A stretch of 64,000 bases of DNA from Eubacterium sp. (GTDB taxonomy: Bacteria; Bacillota; Clostridia; Lachnospirales; Lachnospiraceae). The notes under the pieces are model-generated. The model was not told the origin of the DNA, did no database searches, and worked only from the letters and a program-made list of their open reading frames with translations. This document shows positions 18,373 to 27,642 of the stretch, one piece after another. Within the stretch, counting starts at the first letter, position 1. Each line of letters starts with the position of its first letter. Both the position numbers and the translations under genes were made by a program. The stretch is taken from NCBI GenBank assembly GCA_016292095.1, contig JAEFAB010000052.1, positions 1 through 64,000 on the forward strand. The letters run 5' to 3'.

Positions 18373-19782
18373 GTGCAGAACAGTATAAATGAAAGCAGTT
18401 TGGATCTTTTGGAAGACGATAAACTGCATGAAGAATGTGGCGTTTTTGGAATGTATTCCTTAGACGGGAACAACGTATCCAAAGATATATATTATGGACT
18501 AATTGCACTTCAACACAGAGGTCAGGAATCGGCAGGAATGTCGGTTTCTGACACTTTTGGTCCAAAGGGAAATATTTCCACAAAGAAGGGAATGGGCCTG
18601 GTTGGTGAAGTCTTTGCACAGGATGATCTGAATAAATTAACCGGTAATATTGGAGTTGGACATGTACGGTATTCCACCACAGGTGGAAGTTCACTGGAAA
18701 ATGCCCAACCTTTTGCCATGAATTATATTAAGGGAAGTCTGGCATTGGTACACAATGGAAACATTGTCAATGCAGCAGAGATTAAGCAGCAGCAGATGCA
18801 GCGAGGACAGGCACATTACACTTCTTCCGATTCGGAGGTGCTGGCTTATGAAATTATTCATGAGCGTGTTAAAACCCACTCCATTGAGGCGGCAATCGAG
18901 AAGACTGCCAAGGAAATTCGCGGTGGTTATGCCGTTGTAGTGATGAGTCCGAGAAAAATGGTAGGAATCAGGGATTGTCTTGGAATTAAGCCCCTTGTAT
19001 TAGGGAAAAAAGACAATGCCTATATTCTTGCGTCTGAAAGTGCAGCAGTTCGGGCTGTAGGCGGAGAGTTTATCCGTGATGTTCAGCCGGGAGAAATTAT
19101 TACGATTACATCCGAAGGAATTCAGAGTAATACGGATTTGTGCCAGAAAAAACAGGCACATTGTATTTTTGAATACATTTACTTTGCAAGAGTCGATTCT
19201 GTGATTGACGGAATTGAAGTACATGAGGCACGAATGCATGCCGGAAGAGCGCTTGCAAGAGAGTCTAAAGTGACAGCAGATATTGTGGTAGGAGTACCGG
19301 ATTCCGGATTGGCGGCAGCCGAAGGGTATGCGTTGGAATCAGGAATTCCATTTACCTTTGCGTTCCACAAGAACAGTTATATAGGAAGAAGTTTTATCAA
19401 ACCAACAGATGAAGAACGTCAGCAGGCGGTTAGCATGAAGCTCAGCGTGGTGGAAAATGCCGTTCGGGGAAAGAGTATCATTTTGATTGATGACTCGATT
19501 GTCCGCGGAACTACCATGAAGAAAATTATTGAAATGCTTCGCAAAGCCGGTGCAAAAGAGGTTCACGTAAAAATCAGTGCACCACCGTTTTTGTACCCTT
19601 GCTTCTACGGAACGGATGTGCCGAGTAGTAAGCAGCTGATTGCATCAGAACATGATGAAAGTTTTATCTGCAATAAAATCGGAGCAGATTCTCTTCAGTA
19701 TTTAAGAATAGAAGATTTTAAGGATATGGTAGGAGATTTGCCGTTGTGTGCGGCATGCTTTAATAATGAATATCCGGCATAA
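18373..19782 (+). CDS. purF: Amidophosphoribosyltransferase (glutamine PRPP amidotransferase)
   Basis: Catalyses the first committed step of purine synthesis, PRPP plus glutamine to phosphoribosylamine. GTG 18373 is the start, seven bases after GGAGG. Cys22 in ECGVFGMY is the N-terminal nucleophile, so a 21-residue propeptide is removed. LQHRGQESAGM marks the glutaminase domain; IILIDDSIVRGTT is the PRPP loop. Cysteines in YPCFYGTD and PLCAACFN fit the Fe-S ligands of the Bacillus-type enzyme. Length (469 residues) is normal. Isolated from the other pur genes here. Confidence 0.95.
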   Translation: MQNSINESSLDLLEDDKLHEECGVFGMYSLDGNNVSKDIYYGLIALQHRGQESAGMSVSDTFGPKGNISTKKGMGLVGEVFAQDDLNKLTGNIGVGHVRYSTTGGSSLENAQPFAMNYIKGSLALVHNGNIVNAAEIKQQQMQRGQAHYTSSDSEVLAYEIIHERVKTHSIEAAIEKTAKEIRGGYAVVVMSPRKMVGIRDCLGIKPLVLGKKDNAYILASESAAVRAVGGEFIRDVQPGEIITITSEGIQSNTDLCQKKQAHCIFEYIYFARVDSVIDGIEVHEARMHAGRALARESKVTADIVVGVPDSGLAAAEGYALESGIPFTFAFHKNSYIGRSFIKPTDEERQQAVSMKLSVVENAVRGKSIILIDDSIVRGTTMKKIIEMLRKAGAKEVHVKISAPPFLYPCFYGTDVPSSKQLIASEHDESFICNKIGADSLQYLRIEDFKDMVGDLPLCAACFNNEYPA

Positions 19783-19796
19783 TGACCGGAAGACAG

Positions 19797-19824
19797 AAGG
19801 ATCCGAACAGGGTCCTTTTTTTCT
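19797..19824 (+). terminator. Intrinsic terminator after purF
   Basis: AAGGATCC pairs with GGGTCCTT (one G-T) around GAACA, followed by a run of T residues. Confidence 0.8.
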
Positions 19825-19952
19825 TGCACTTTAAAATGTGATAGAACTTAGTGCTTGAAAAAACGCGAATTTTGCAGTACCCTTTATAAGGAACATTCTC
19901 TGTATAATTTTTCTACAGAGGGTGAAAAAAAAAGAAAGTGGGGTGTAAAAAC

Positions 19953-22900
19953 TTGAGAAAAATGAAAAAGGGGACAGCATTATTATTATCTTTAGCGCTG
20001 GCGTTTAGTGCTGCTCCGCAAAACGTAGTGCCGGCAGTAACAGGAGAAGCTTATTACGAGTCAGAAGGTGATGAAATCGTAGATGCGGTTGATCCGAAAC
20101 AGGCTGTAATCGACGAAGCAGAGGCTTTGGGAGTTCCAAATGCTTTCATCATGCATCAGTTTGCTGAAAAGTATGAAGCAGGTGAATTCGCTGATCCTGT
20201 TGTAGAAGGAGACGGAACAGAATCTATTTCAGAGAAGATTTCTGTTGTAACAAGCGCAGCTGGTGTCAAAGGATTACAGGTTAAGAAAGTTGATACCGGT
20301 ATTTTGGCCAGAACAAAGTTTGACTTGGGTGAATATGACTTTGGTGATGAATTAAAGTCAAGAGAAATGATTTACAGCATGCTTGCTGATAAAAAGTCCA
20401 AAGGTAAAGGATATTTCTACCTGGATGACGAAGAAGAACCGTTTGCAGAATTAACAATTAAGCGAAGCGGTGATGATGATTGGGAAGAAACAATGAAGAA
20501 AGCATTTACTGTAAGTAATATGGATCTTACAGGAACACATCATATCTTTTTCAGATATGTTGCAAACAGTGCTTTGGATACAAATAATGAAATTGTTAAT
20601 ACCAGTGGTAAAAAGGCAAGTCTTTTCCTTGAAGGCGTGTTCTTTACAGAAGGTAGCACACCGGTTGTAAGTTTTGATTTAGATAATGAAGTAAACTCCA
20701 TTGACAGAATCAATGGATCTGACGTTCATTCCATTATGGGTTATGGTGATATGACAATCACTATTCCGGAAGGATATGAAGCAGAATATACAGATGAAGA
20801 ATTGACAACTCAAACATATGAATTAGATTACATTCGAGGAAGAGGAAATTCTACATGGCTTACTTCCAAGAAACCATACAAGATTAAGTTAGATAAATCT
20901 TCTGACCTTTTCGGTATGGGTAAGAGCAAGCATTGGGTTCTTTTAGCAAACTATTTTGATTACTCTTTAGTTAGAAATAAAATGACTACAGAAATTGCTG
21001 AAAGATTAAATATGGAATATACACCAAAGAGTGTTTTCGTAGACGTAATTATTAATGACGAATACTGTGGTAGTTATCAGCTTTCACAGCACGTTAGAAT
21101 CGGCAAAGGAAATATTAACATTGACGATTTGGAAGATAAGCCGGCATCAACAGAACCTGAAATTACCGGTGGATACTTACTTGCAATGGATACTTCCTGG
21201 TTAAAGGGTGATGAAAAACCTGAAATTAAAGCCGGTGGAAAATACTTCTATCTTGACAAACCGGAATATGACTCAGAATATCCGGAAGAAGCAAAAGAAG
21301 CACAGCTTGAATATCTTAAGAATTATATTGATAAAATTGCATATTTAATCACAGGTACCGATTATTCCGATTACAATTACGACGGGTGGGATGATGACGA
21401 TTATTGGGATGATGCAGAAGACTATTATGCTAACAAAAACGTTACCGAAGAAGAAACCACCGAAGAAGAAACTCAGGAACCTGTAGGTGATGAAGAAGAA
21501 AACCAGGAAGAGGAAAGAGAAGACTGGAGAGATTATATGGACGAACAGTCTTACATCGATTACTACCTCATTCAGGAAATTTCTAAGAACGGTGATGCTT
21601 ACGGCGGAAGTACATACTTGTATAAGAAGAGAAACGGTCAATTATATTGGGGACCTGTTTGGGACTTCGATTTCGTTGCATGGGGAGCATATGATACTAG
21701 TTGCTTAAACGAAGTAGAAGGCATTGATTTTATTGACTACTGCCCATGGCTTGAAGAAGCATTGGAAGATCCTGCATTCCAGGATAAGGTCATTGAAAGA
21801 TGGAATGTAATGTCTGAAATTCTTAAGGACATTGCAAGTGAAGGCGGAACATTAGATCAGTATAAAGAAAAACTTTACTATTCAGCTTTAGCAAACTATC
21901 AGGTAAGATCTTCATACTTAATGGATGGAGTTGACTACTGGTGGGGAGGTTCTTTCACAAACTATGACGATGAAGGAAATCTTTATACATTAAACTACAC
22001 CAATGAAATCAATCGATTAAAGTCATATGTAAATGCTGCAGCTAATTGGATGGACGAAAATGTAGAAGCATTCAAAGATGGTGGTAGTGGACATCACAGC
22101 CACAATTATGACGTGTACCCGCGCATTCCATTTGAAATTGATGGAGAAGTTGTAGCAATGGTTCGCTATGACGATTACAATGAAGAAATTGTAACTGATG
22201 ATATTCCGGAAGCACCTGAAAAAGAAGGTATGGTCTTCAGAGGATGGTATTATGTTGATGATGATGGAGATGAACTGAAGGTAGGTCCTTACACCTTCCC
22301 ATACCATTATGAATATGATTCAGAAGCTGACGAATATGTTACAGTTCCATACACTGTTTATGCGAAATATGTCAGTGAAGATGATATTATTGCAATTGAA
22401 GACATTAAGACCGTAGCTGATAAGGTTTACGTACCAATGTGGGATATGAGAAATGATACAGAGTCATATTACTTTAGAGATTCTTACTTTGAATCTGACG
22501 GTACTTATGTTGCAGACTTTATTTCTGTAATTCCGTTTGATGCTGATATTGATGACGTAAAGATTTCTTTGGCAGAAGACTACGGTAAATCTGCAGAAAT
22601 ATCAAAAGATGGATTATTATACCTCTATCGAATCGGTAAATATACTGTAAATTATACTTATAAGGATATTACAAAACAGATTACATTTATTGGTGTTGAC
22701 AAGAATGACCTTGTAGATTATTCAGAATTTACATTGGCTTCATCTGTTCAGTTGCAGGAAGGTGAATACGGAAGCGTGAACTTTAAGTTCAAGGAACGCT
22801 TAGTATCTTGTGAAGACTATAGCGATGTAATGTTCAAGTCTTTAAATCCGGACGTTGTTGAAGTTGACGATCATGGTAACCTTCATGCAGTAGGGGAAGG

Positions 22901-23444
22901 AACTGCACAGATTGCTGTTGTAAGACGTTATGGTGATTCTTTTGATTTGGAAATGACAACTGTTACTGTAGGTAACGGATCAAATCAGGAAGAAGAATCA
23001 TCCACAGTAGCAGAAGAAACATCTTCAGAAGACGCATCTTCAGAAGCAACAACCGCAGAAGCAACATCTACTGAAGAAACAACGACTGCTCAGGAATCTA
23101 CAAGTGAAGTAGAATCTACAACCAAGGCTGTTGAAAAACCTGCAAAGGTTTCAGTGAAGAAAGCAAGCAAGAAGAAATCTGCCAAGAAGATTAGCTTGAA
23201 GTTCAAGAAAGTTAAAGATGCGAAGGGTTACGAAGTAGCAGTTTACAAGTCAAAGAAAGCTGCTAAGAAGAACAAGGACGCATTATACACAAAGACTGTT
23301 AAGAAAGCTAAGACTTCTGTTAAGAGCAAGAAATTCAAGAATAAGAAGAAATTATTCGTTAGAATCAGAGCTTATGTATTAGATGGTGAAACAAAGGTTT
23401 ACGGTTCATGGTCTAAGGTAAAAGCAGTTAAAATTAAAAAATAG
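19953..23444 (+). CDS. Secreted CotH-family protein with InlB repeat and basic Fn3-like tail
   Basis: An exported protein of about 1163 residues. TTG 19953 is preferred because GGGGTG lies eight bases upstream; GTG 19938 lies within that site and ATG 19962 is the alternative. A signal peptide covers the first 30 residues. Residues about 230-640 are a CotH domain, a protein-kinase-like fold: RGRGNSTW, KKPYKIKLDK, LVRNKM, GSYQLSQHVRIG and the metal-binding VWDFDF are visible. An acidic insertion (Glu/Asp rich) interrupts it. Residues about 720-805 resemble an InlB B-repeat (GMVFRGWYY). A Ser/Thr/Glu linker and a basic Fn3-like domain end the protein. CotH kinases phosphorylate secreted proteins in sporulating bacilli; in gut clostridia the fold occurs in large surface proteins of unknown role. 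Confidence 0.85.
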   Translation: MRKMKKGTALLLSLALAFSAAPQNVVPAVTGEAYYESEGDEIVDAVDPKQAVIDEAEALGVPNAFIMHQFAEKYEAGEFADPVVEGDGTESISEKISVVTSAAGVKGLQVKKVDTGILARTKFDLGEYDFGDELKSREMIYSMLADKKSKGKGYFYLDDEEEPFAELTIKRSGDDDWEETMKKAFTVSNMDLTGTHHIFFRYVANSALDTNNEIVNTSGKKASLFLEGVFFTEGSTPVVSFDLDNEVNSIDRINGSDVHSIMGYGDMTITIPEGYEAEYTDEELTTQTYELDYIRGRGNSTWLTSKKPYKIKLDKSSDLFGMGKSKHWVLLANYFDYSLVRNKMTTEIAERLNMEYTPKSVFVDVIINDEYCGSYQLSQHVRIGKGNINIDDLEDKPASTEPEITGGYLLAMDTSWLKGDEKPEIKAGGKYFYLDKPEYDSEYPEEAKEAQLEYLKNYIDKIAYLITGTDYSDYNYDGWDDDDYWDDAEDYYANKNVTEEETTEEETQEPVGDEEENQEEEREDWRDYMDEQSYIDYYLIQEISKNGDAYGGSTYLYKKRNGQLYWGPVWDFDFVAWGAYDTSCLNEVEGIDFIDYCPWLEEALEDPAFQDKVIERWNVMSEILKDIASEGGTLDQYKEKLYYSALANYQVRSSYLMDGVDYWWGGSFTNYDDEGNLYTLNYTNEINRLKSYVNAAANWMDENVEAFKDGGSGHHSHNYDVYPRIPFEIDGEVVAMVRYDDYNEEIVTDDIPEAPEKEGMVFRGWYYVDDDGDELKVGPYTFPYHYEYDSEADEYVTVPYTVYAKYVSEDDIIAIEDIKTVADKVYVPMWDMRNDTESYYFRDSYFESDGTYVADFISVIPFDADIDDVKISLAEDYGKSAEISKDGLLYLYRIGKYTVNYTYKDITKQITFIGVDKNDLVDYSEFTLASSVQLQEGEYGSVNFKFKERLVSCEDYSDVMFKSLNPDVVEVDDHGNLHAVGEGTAQIAVVRRYGDSFDLEMTTVTVGNGSNQEEESSTVAEETSSEDASSEATTAEATSTEETTTAQESTSEVESTTKAVEKPAKVSVKKASKKKSAKKISLKFKKVKDAKGYEVAVYKSKKAAKKNKDALYTKTVKKAKTSVKSKKFKNKKKLFVRIRAYVLDGETKVYGSWSKVKAVKIKK

Positions 23445-23453
23445 TTCATTCAG

Positions 23454-23491
23454 ACTATCAGTTACTCTTCGGAGTAGCTGATAGTTTTTTT
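23454..23491 (+). terminator. Intrinsic terminator with UUCG loop
   Basis: A 14-base-pair stem (ACTATCAGTTACTC with GAGTAGCTGATAGT, one G-T) is closed by the very stable TTCG loop and followed by T residues. Confidence 0.92.
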
Positions 23492-23509
23492 GTGCCGGAG
23501 GGAGAAAAG

Positions 23510-23538
23510 TTGATTTTTTGCGGAAGATAGTATATGAT
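23510..23538 (+). promoter_or_regulatory. Promoter of the queuosine-precursor operon
   Basis: TTGATT (23510-23515), 17-base spacer, TATGAT (23533-23538). The riboswitch begins about eight bases downstream, where transcription should start. Confidence 0.6.
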
Positions 23539-23545
23539 AACATGT

Positions 23546-23590
23546 ACGACAGTTCGCTTGCACCATCCTGTCGCTAAACAAAACTAGGGC
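23546..23590 (+). ncRNA. preQ1-I riboswitch aptamer
   Basis: The stem CGACAG/CTGTCG (23547-23552 with 23568-23573) encloses TTCGCTTGCACCATC, and an A-rich tail AAACAAAACTAGG follows. This is the H-type pseudoknot pattern of class I preQ1 riboswitches. An intrinsic terminator lies 27 bases downstream, and queD follows. Binding of preQ1 would favour termination, giving feedback on the operon. Assigned by pattern and context, without a covariance search. Confidence 0.88.
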
Positions 23591-23617
23591 TATAATAACA
23601 CAATCAGTGCGTTTATT

Positions 23618-23648
23618 ATCCCGTGGTGCGCCCACGGGATTTTCTTTT
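23618..23648 (+). terminator. Riboswitch-controlled terminator
   Basis: ATCCCGTGG (23618-23626) pairs with CCACGGGAT (23632-23640), followed by TTTCTTTT. It is the expression platform of the preQ1-I riboswitch; the queD ribosome site lies just after it. Confidence 0.9.
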
Positions 23649-23666
23649 ATTATAAGGAGAACAAGT

Positions 23667-24086
23667 ATGTATTTTTTAAGAACAGAAGAGTGTTTTGACT
23701 CTGCACATTTTTTAAAGGATTATGATGGAAAGTGCAGTAATCTGCATGGACATCGTTGGAAAGTAGTGGTTGAAATTAACCGGGAAAATCTGAATACAGA
23801 GGGACCGAAGAGAGGAATGATCATTGACTTTACCGACATTCGTGATGCGTTGAAAGAGTTATGTGATGCATTCGACCATCAGTTTATTATTGAAACGGAT
23901 TCTTTGAAACCAAAGACCAAAGAAGCTCTTTTAGAGGAAGGCTTTAAGATTATTGAATTGCCGATGGTCCCGACTGCAGAGAATTTTGCAAAGTATTTCT
24001 TTGACCGTATGAAGGAAAAGAATTTTCCGATTCATCGTGTGGAAGTTTATGAAACACCAAACAACTTTGCAGCATATGAGGAGTAA
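23667..24086 (+). CDS. queD: 6-carboxy-5,6,7,8-tetrahydropterin synthase
   Basis: Converts dihydroneopterin triphosphate to 6-carboxytetrahydropterin, the second step of preQ1 synthesis. Zinc ligand histidines are in SAHFL and LHGHRWKV, and the catalytic Cys lies in GKCSNLHGH. At 139 residues it is of normal length. ATG 23667 follows AAGGAG; upstream in-frame codons lie within the terminator. First gene of the operon. Confidence 0.94.
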   Translation: MYFLRTEECFDSAHFLKDYDGKCSNLHGHRWKVVVEINRENLNTEGPKRGMIIDFTDIRDALKELCDAFDHQFIIETDSLKPKTKEALLEEGFKIIELPMVPTAENFAKYFFDRMKEKNFPIHRVEVYETPNNFAAYEE

Positions 24087-24088
24087 AG

Positions 24089-24745
24089 ATGAAGGTTGTA
24101 GAAAAATTTGTCAGTATTAACGGAGAGAGTACCAGAGCCGGAGAACTGGCGGTGTTTATCCGTTTTCAAGGATGTAATCTGCACTGTTCTTATTGTGATA
24201 CCAAGTGGGCAAACGAACCGGATTGCCCCTACGAAGATCTGAGTGTAGAAGAAATTGTTCGCTATATTAAGGAAACCGGTGTGAAGAACGTTACATTAAC
24301 CGGTGGGGAACCATTATTGCAACCGGAAATCACTTCCCTAGTGGACTGTATTTTGACGGAAGAGGGACTGCGGGTAGAAATTGAAACCAATGGTAGCGTA
24401 GACCTTTCCAAACTTTCGCTCCGTCAGAAGCCGGTGTTTACGATGGATTATAAAGCACCATCCAGTGGTTGCGAAGGAGCAATGCTTCTTTCCAATTTCG
24501 AATGCCTCAGCCGGGAAGATACTGTTAAATTTGTTGTGGGAAGCATCGAGGATTTGAATCGTGCCGGGGAAATAATTAAAGAATATGATTTGACTGAAAG
24601 ATGTCATGTATATCTCAGCCCGGTATTTGGTTCCATTGAACCGGAAGCAATTGTTCGATATATGATGGAACATCAGTGGAATGATGTTCGTTTACAAATA
24701 CAGATGCACAAAGTAATCTGGAATCCTGAAGAGAGAGGAGTTTAA
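24089..24745 (+). CDS. queE: 7-carboxy-7-deazaguanine synthase (radical SAM)
   Basis: Radical-SAM enzyme that contracts 6-carboxytetrahydropterin to 7-carboxy-7-deazaguanine. The cluster motif reads CNLHCSYC (Cx3Cx2C), preceded by RFQG, and GGEPLLQ follows. At 218 residues it belongs to the shorter QueE type. It starts two bases after the queD stop codon and ends two bases before folE, so translation is closely coupled. Confidence 0.93.
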   Translation: MKVVEKFVSINGESTRAGELAVFIRFQGCNLHCSYCDTKWANEPDCPYEDLSVEEIVRYIKETGVKNVTLTGGEPLLQPEITSLVDCILTEEGLRVEIETNGSVDLSKLSLRQKPVFTMDYKAPSSGCEGAMLLSNFECLSREDTVKFVVGSIEDLNRAGEIIKEYDLTERCHVYLSPVFGSIEPEAIVRYMMEHQWNDVRLQIQMHKVIWNPEERGV

Positions 24746-24747
24746 GA

Positions 24748-25317
24748 ATGATAGATAAAAAAGCCATTGAAGAACATATTAGAGGAATTCTCATTGCTTT
24801 GGGAGATGACCCGGAGCGTGAAGGACTAAAAGATACCCCGAACCGTGTGGCAAGAATGTATGAGGAAGTTTTCGAAGGCATGAATTATACCAATCATGAA
24901 ATCGCGGAAATGTTCAACAGAACTTTTGAAGACGGTGTGGAACAGGATGATAATTCCAAAGTGGTCGTAATGAAGGATATTGATTTATTCTCTTACTGCG
25001 AACATCATATGGCGTTGATGTACGATATGAAGGCGACTGTTGCGTATGTTCCTAACGGAAAAGTCATCGGTCTTTCAAAAATTGCCAGAGTGGTGGATAT
25101 GGTTGGAAAACGTCTTCAGCTTCAGGAAAAAATCGGCCAGGATATTGCGGATATTATTTCCGAGATTACAGGCAGTGAAGATGTTGCCGTAACGATCGAA
25201 GGCTGTCACAGCTGCGTTTCAGCCCGTGGGATTAAGAAGAACAACACGAAGACATTTACTGCGGAGTTAAGAGGAAAGTTTGAAACAGACCCTTCCATGC
25301 AGTTATATTTGAAATAA
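24748..25317 (+). CDS. folE: GTP cyclohydrolase I
   Basis: Makes dihydroneopterin triphosphate from GTP, the shared first step of folate and queuosine-precursor synthesis. Zinc ligands are in SYCEHHMA and in [30 protein letters not shown] is the conserved core. 189 residues is normal. Its place inside the que operon shows it feeds preQ1 synthesis and may be dedicated to it. The ATG follows GAGAGGAG. Confidence 0.95.
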   Translation: MIDKKAIEEHIRGILIALGDDPEREGLKDTPNRVARMYEEVFEGMNYTNHEIAEMFNRTFEDGVEQDDNSKVVVMKDIDLFSYCEHHMALMYDMKATVAYVPNGKVIGLSKIARVVDMVGKRLQLQEKIGQDIADIISEITGSEDVAVTIEGCHSCVSARGIKKNNTKTFTAELRGKFETDPSMQLYLK

Positions 25318-25332
25318 TCAGGAGGCTTGTTT

Positions 25333-26016
25333 ATGAAAGCGTTAGTTCTTTCCAGCGGTGGAATTGACTCCACAACAGCGCTGGGGTTGGCGGTAAAAAA
25401 ATACGGAAAAGAAAATGTCATTGCCCTGTCTATTTCTTATGGACAAAAGCATGACAAAGAAATACAGTCTTCCATTGCAGTGGCAGACTATTACGGAGTG
25501 GAGCATCTGTTTCTGGATTTGGCAAAGATTTTTCAGTATAGCAACTGCTCTCTGTTGCAGCAGTCTACGGAAGAAATTCCGGAAGAAAGCTATGCGGAAC
25601 AAATTAAGAAAACCGGAGGAGAAACACCGGTAAGCACTTATGTGCCGTTTCGAAACGGACTGTTTCTTTCCTCTGCGGCAAGTCTTGCTCTGAGTAAAGA
25701 TTGTGAAGTGATTTACTACGGTGCTCATGCAGATGATGCGGCAGGCTTTGCATATCCGGATTGTTCGGAAGTGTTTAACAACGCAATGAATGAAGCAATC
25801 TGGGAAGGTTCCGGCCATCAGTTGAAAATTGAAGCACCTTTTGTCCGTATGACAAAAGCGGAAGTAATTAAAATGGGATTGGAACTGGGGGTTCCGTACG
25901 AACTGACCTGGTCCTGCTATGAAGGTGGCGAAAAGCCTTGTGGAAAATGTGCTACCTGCATCGATAGAAAAGCGGCCTTTGAAGCCAACGGCATCACAGA
26001 CCCGGCAATACAATAA
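25333..26016 (+). CDS. queC: 7-cyano-7-deazaguanine synthase
   Basis: ATP-dependent ligase that turns 7-carboxy-7-deazaguanine into preQ0. The PP-loop [11 protein letters not shown] is near the N terminus and zinc cysteines appear in the C-terminal [18 protein letters not shown] 25333 is used, seven bases after AGGAGG; an in-frame TTG two codons upstream is less likely. 227 residues is normal. Same operon, 15 bases after folE. Confidence 0.95.
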   Translation: MKALVLSSGGIDSTTALGLAVKKYGKENVIALSISYGQKHDKEIQSSIAVADYYGVEHLFLDLAKIFQYSNCSLLQQSTEEIPEESYAEQIKKTGGETPVSTYVPFRNGLFLSSAASLALSKDCEVIYYGAHADDAAGFAYPDCSEVFNNAMNEAIWEGSGHQLKIEAPFVRMTKAEVIKMGLELGVPYELTWSCYEGGEKPCGKCATCIDRKAAFEANGITDPAIQ

Positions 26017-26030
26017 AAAGGAGAACAATT

Positions 26031-26513
26031 ATGAGAGAAAACGAAGGGTTAACCTTACTTGGAAATAAAGATACTGTATACAATTCGGAATATGATCCGG
26101 CAGTTCTGGAAACTTTTGACAACAAACATCCGGACAACGATTATTTCGTAAAATTCAATTGTCCGGAATTTACCAGTCTTTGTCCGATTACCGGACAGCC
26201 GGACTTTGCAACAATTACAATTTCTTACGTGCCACAGCAGAAAATGGTGGAGAGTAAATCACTGAAATTATATTTATTCTCTTTCAGAAATCACGGAGAT
26301 TTCCATGAAGATGTGGTGAATATTATCATGAAGGATTTAATCAAATTGATGGATCCAAAATATATTGAGGTTTGGGGTAAATTCTTACCAAGAGGCGGAA
26401 TTTCCATTGACCCATATTGCAACTACGGAAAACCGGGAACAAAGTGGGAACAGGTTGCCTGGGATCGCATGGCAAACCATGACCTGTATCCGGAAGTTGT
26501 GACTAACCGATAG
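26031..26513 (+). CDS. queF: NADPH-dependent 7-cyano-7-deazaguanine reductase
   Basis: Reduces preQ0 to preQ1, the riboswitch ligand. Catalytic Cys is in [14 protein letters not shown] and the QueF motif in [13 protein letters not shown]. At 160 residues it is a unimodular (Bacillus-type) QueF. It completes the GTP-to-preQ1 pathway within a single operon. The start follows AAGGAG. Confidence 0.95.
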   Translation: MRENEGLTLLGNKDTVYNSEYDPAVLETFDNKHPDNDYFVKFNCPEFTSLCPITGQPDFATITISYVPQQKMVESKSLKLYLFSFRNHGDFHEDVVNIIMKDLIKLMDPKYIEVWGKFLPRGGISIDPYCNYGKPGTKWEQVAWDRMANHDLYPEVVTNR

Positions 26514-26529
26514 AGAAAGGAAATTTGCA

Positions 26530-27570
26530 ATGAAGTTTTTATTTACATTACTGATTTTTATGCCTATTAGCTGGATTGCCAATGCCATGGGAGCTAACGG
26601 AACCGTGATTTTTATTATGAGTGCTTTAAGTATCGTCGGTCTGGCTGCCGTAATGGGGAAGGCGACGGAAAATGCTGCGTTTTATCTGGGAGAGAAAGTC
26701 GGAGGATTTTTGAATGCCACCTTCGGCAATGCAGCAGAACTTTTGATTAATATTTTTGCTTTGAGAGCCGGTCTTTTGGAAGTGGTAAAATCTTCCATTA
26801 TCGGTTCTATTATTGGAAACATTCTTTTGGTGTTGGGATTGAGTCTTTTATGTGGTGGATTGAAGCATAAGGTTCAAAAGTTTGATATTAAGGCAGTGGA
26901 ATTGCATTCCAGCATGTTGTTCTTTGCAGTTATCGGAATGAGTATTCCGGCGGTCTTTGTTCACACTATGGCAAATGACGGAACGAAAGTAGAAGAATTA
27001 AGTCTGGTAATTGCCGGATTAATGTTCTTACTGTACTTCCTTCAGATTATTTTCACTTTTGTAACCCACAAAAATGTTTTTGAAGAAACTGCAGGGGAAC
27101 CGGCAGAAAAACCGGAGTGGTCTTTGAAAGTTTCCATTATTGTATTGTTGGTTGTTACAGCAGGCTTGGGTATTCAGTCAGAAATCTTTACAAGTTCTGT
27201 AGAAGGAATGACTCAGTCTCTGGGACTCAGCGAAATGTTTGTCGGTTTAATTCTGATTCCGATTATCGGTAACGCAGCAGAACACAGCACTGCCGTAGTG
27301 ATGGCGATGAAGAACAAGATGAACGTTGCCATTGAGGTTAGTGTAGGTAGTACCTTACAGGTTATTTTGTTTGTTATGCCGGTGCTGGTATTTGTCAGCT
27401 GTATCTGGACTCCGATGAATTTGATTTTCACTCCGTTCGAATTGGTCGTTCTGATTTGTTCGGCGCTGATTACCAACCGAATTATTGAGGACGGACGTTC
27501 CAACTGGATTGAAGGAGCCCAACTTCTTGGAATTTATGCAATTATTGCCATTGCATTCTTTATTGTATAA
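26530..27570 (+). CDS. Calcium/proton (cation) exchanger, CAX family
   Basis: A 346-residue inner-membrane antiporter with about eleven transmembrane helices, exchanging Ca2+ or related ions for protons. The two signature repeats are GNAAELLINIFAL and GNAAEHSTAVVMA, in opposite halves of the protein as expected. It starts 17 bases after queF and probably shares its transcript, though there is no functional link to queuosine. Ion specificity is inferred. Confidence 0.9.
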   Translation: MKFLFTLLIFMPISWIANAMGANGTVIFIMSALSIVGLAAVMGKATENAAFYLGEKVGGFLNATFGNAAELLINIFALRAGLLEVVKSSIIGSIIGNILLVLGLSLLCGGLKHKVQKFDIKAVELHSSMLFFAVIGMSIPAVFVHTMANDGTKVEELSLVIAGLMFLLYFLQIIFTFVTHKNVFEETAGEPAEKPEWSLKVSIIVLLVVTAGLGIQSEIFTSSVEGMTQSLGLSEMFVGLILIPIIGNAAEHSTAVVMAMKNKMNVAIEVSVGSTLQVILFVMPVLVFVSCIWTPMNLIFTPFELVVLICSALITNRIIEDGRSNWIEGAQLLGIYAIIAIAFFIV

Positions 27571-27578
27571 GAAATAAT

Positions 27579-27607
27579 TTGACATCTTGTATGGAAAATT
27601 TTAAGAT
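27579..27607 (+). promoter_or_regulatory. Promoter of the MetRS-like gene
   Basis: Perfect TTGACA (27579-27584), 17-base spacer, TAAGAT (27602-27607). It starts right after the exchanger stop codon. Confidence 0.55.
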
Positions 27608-27642
27608 AAAAGTTATGGTATATATAGAAGGAGCTATTTAAT

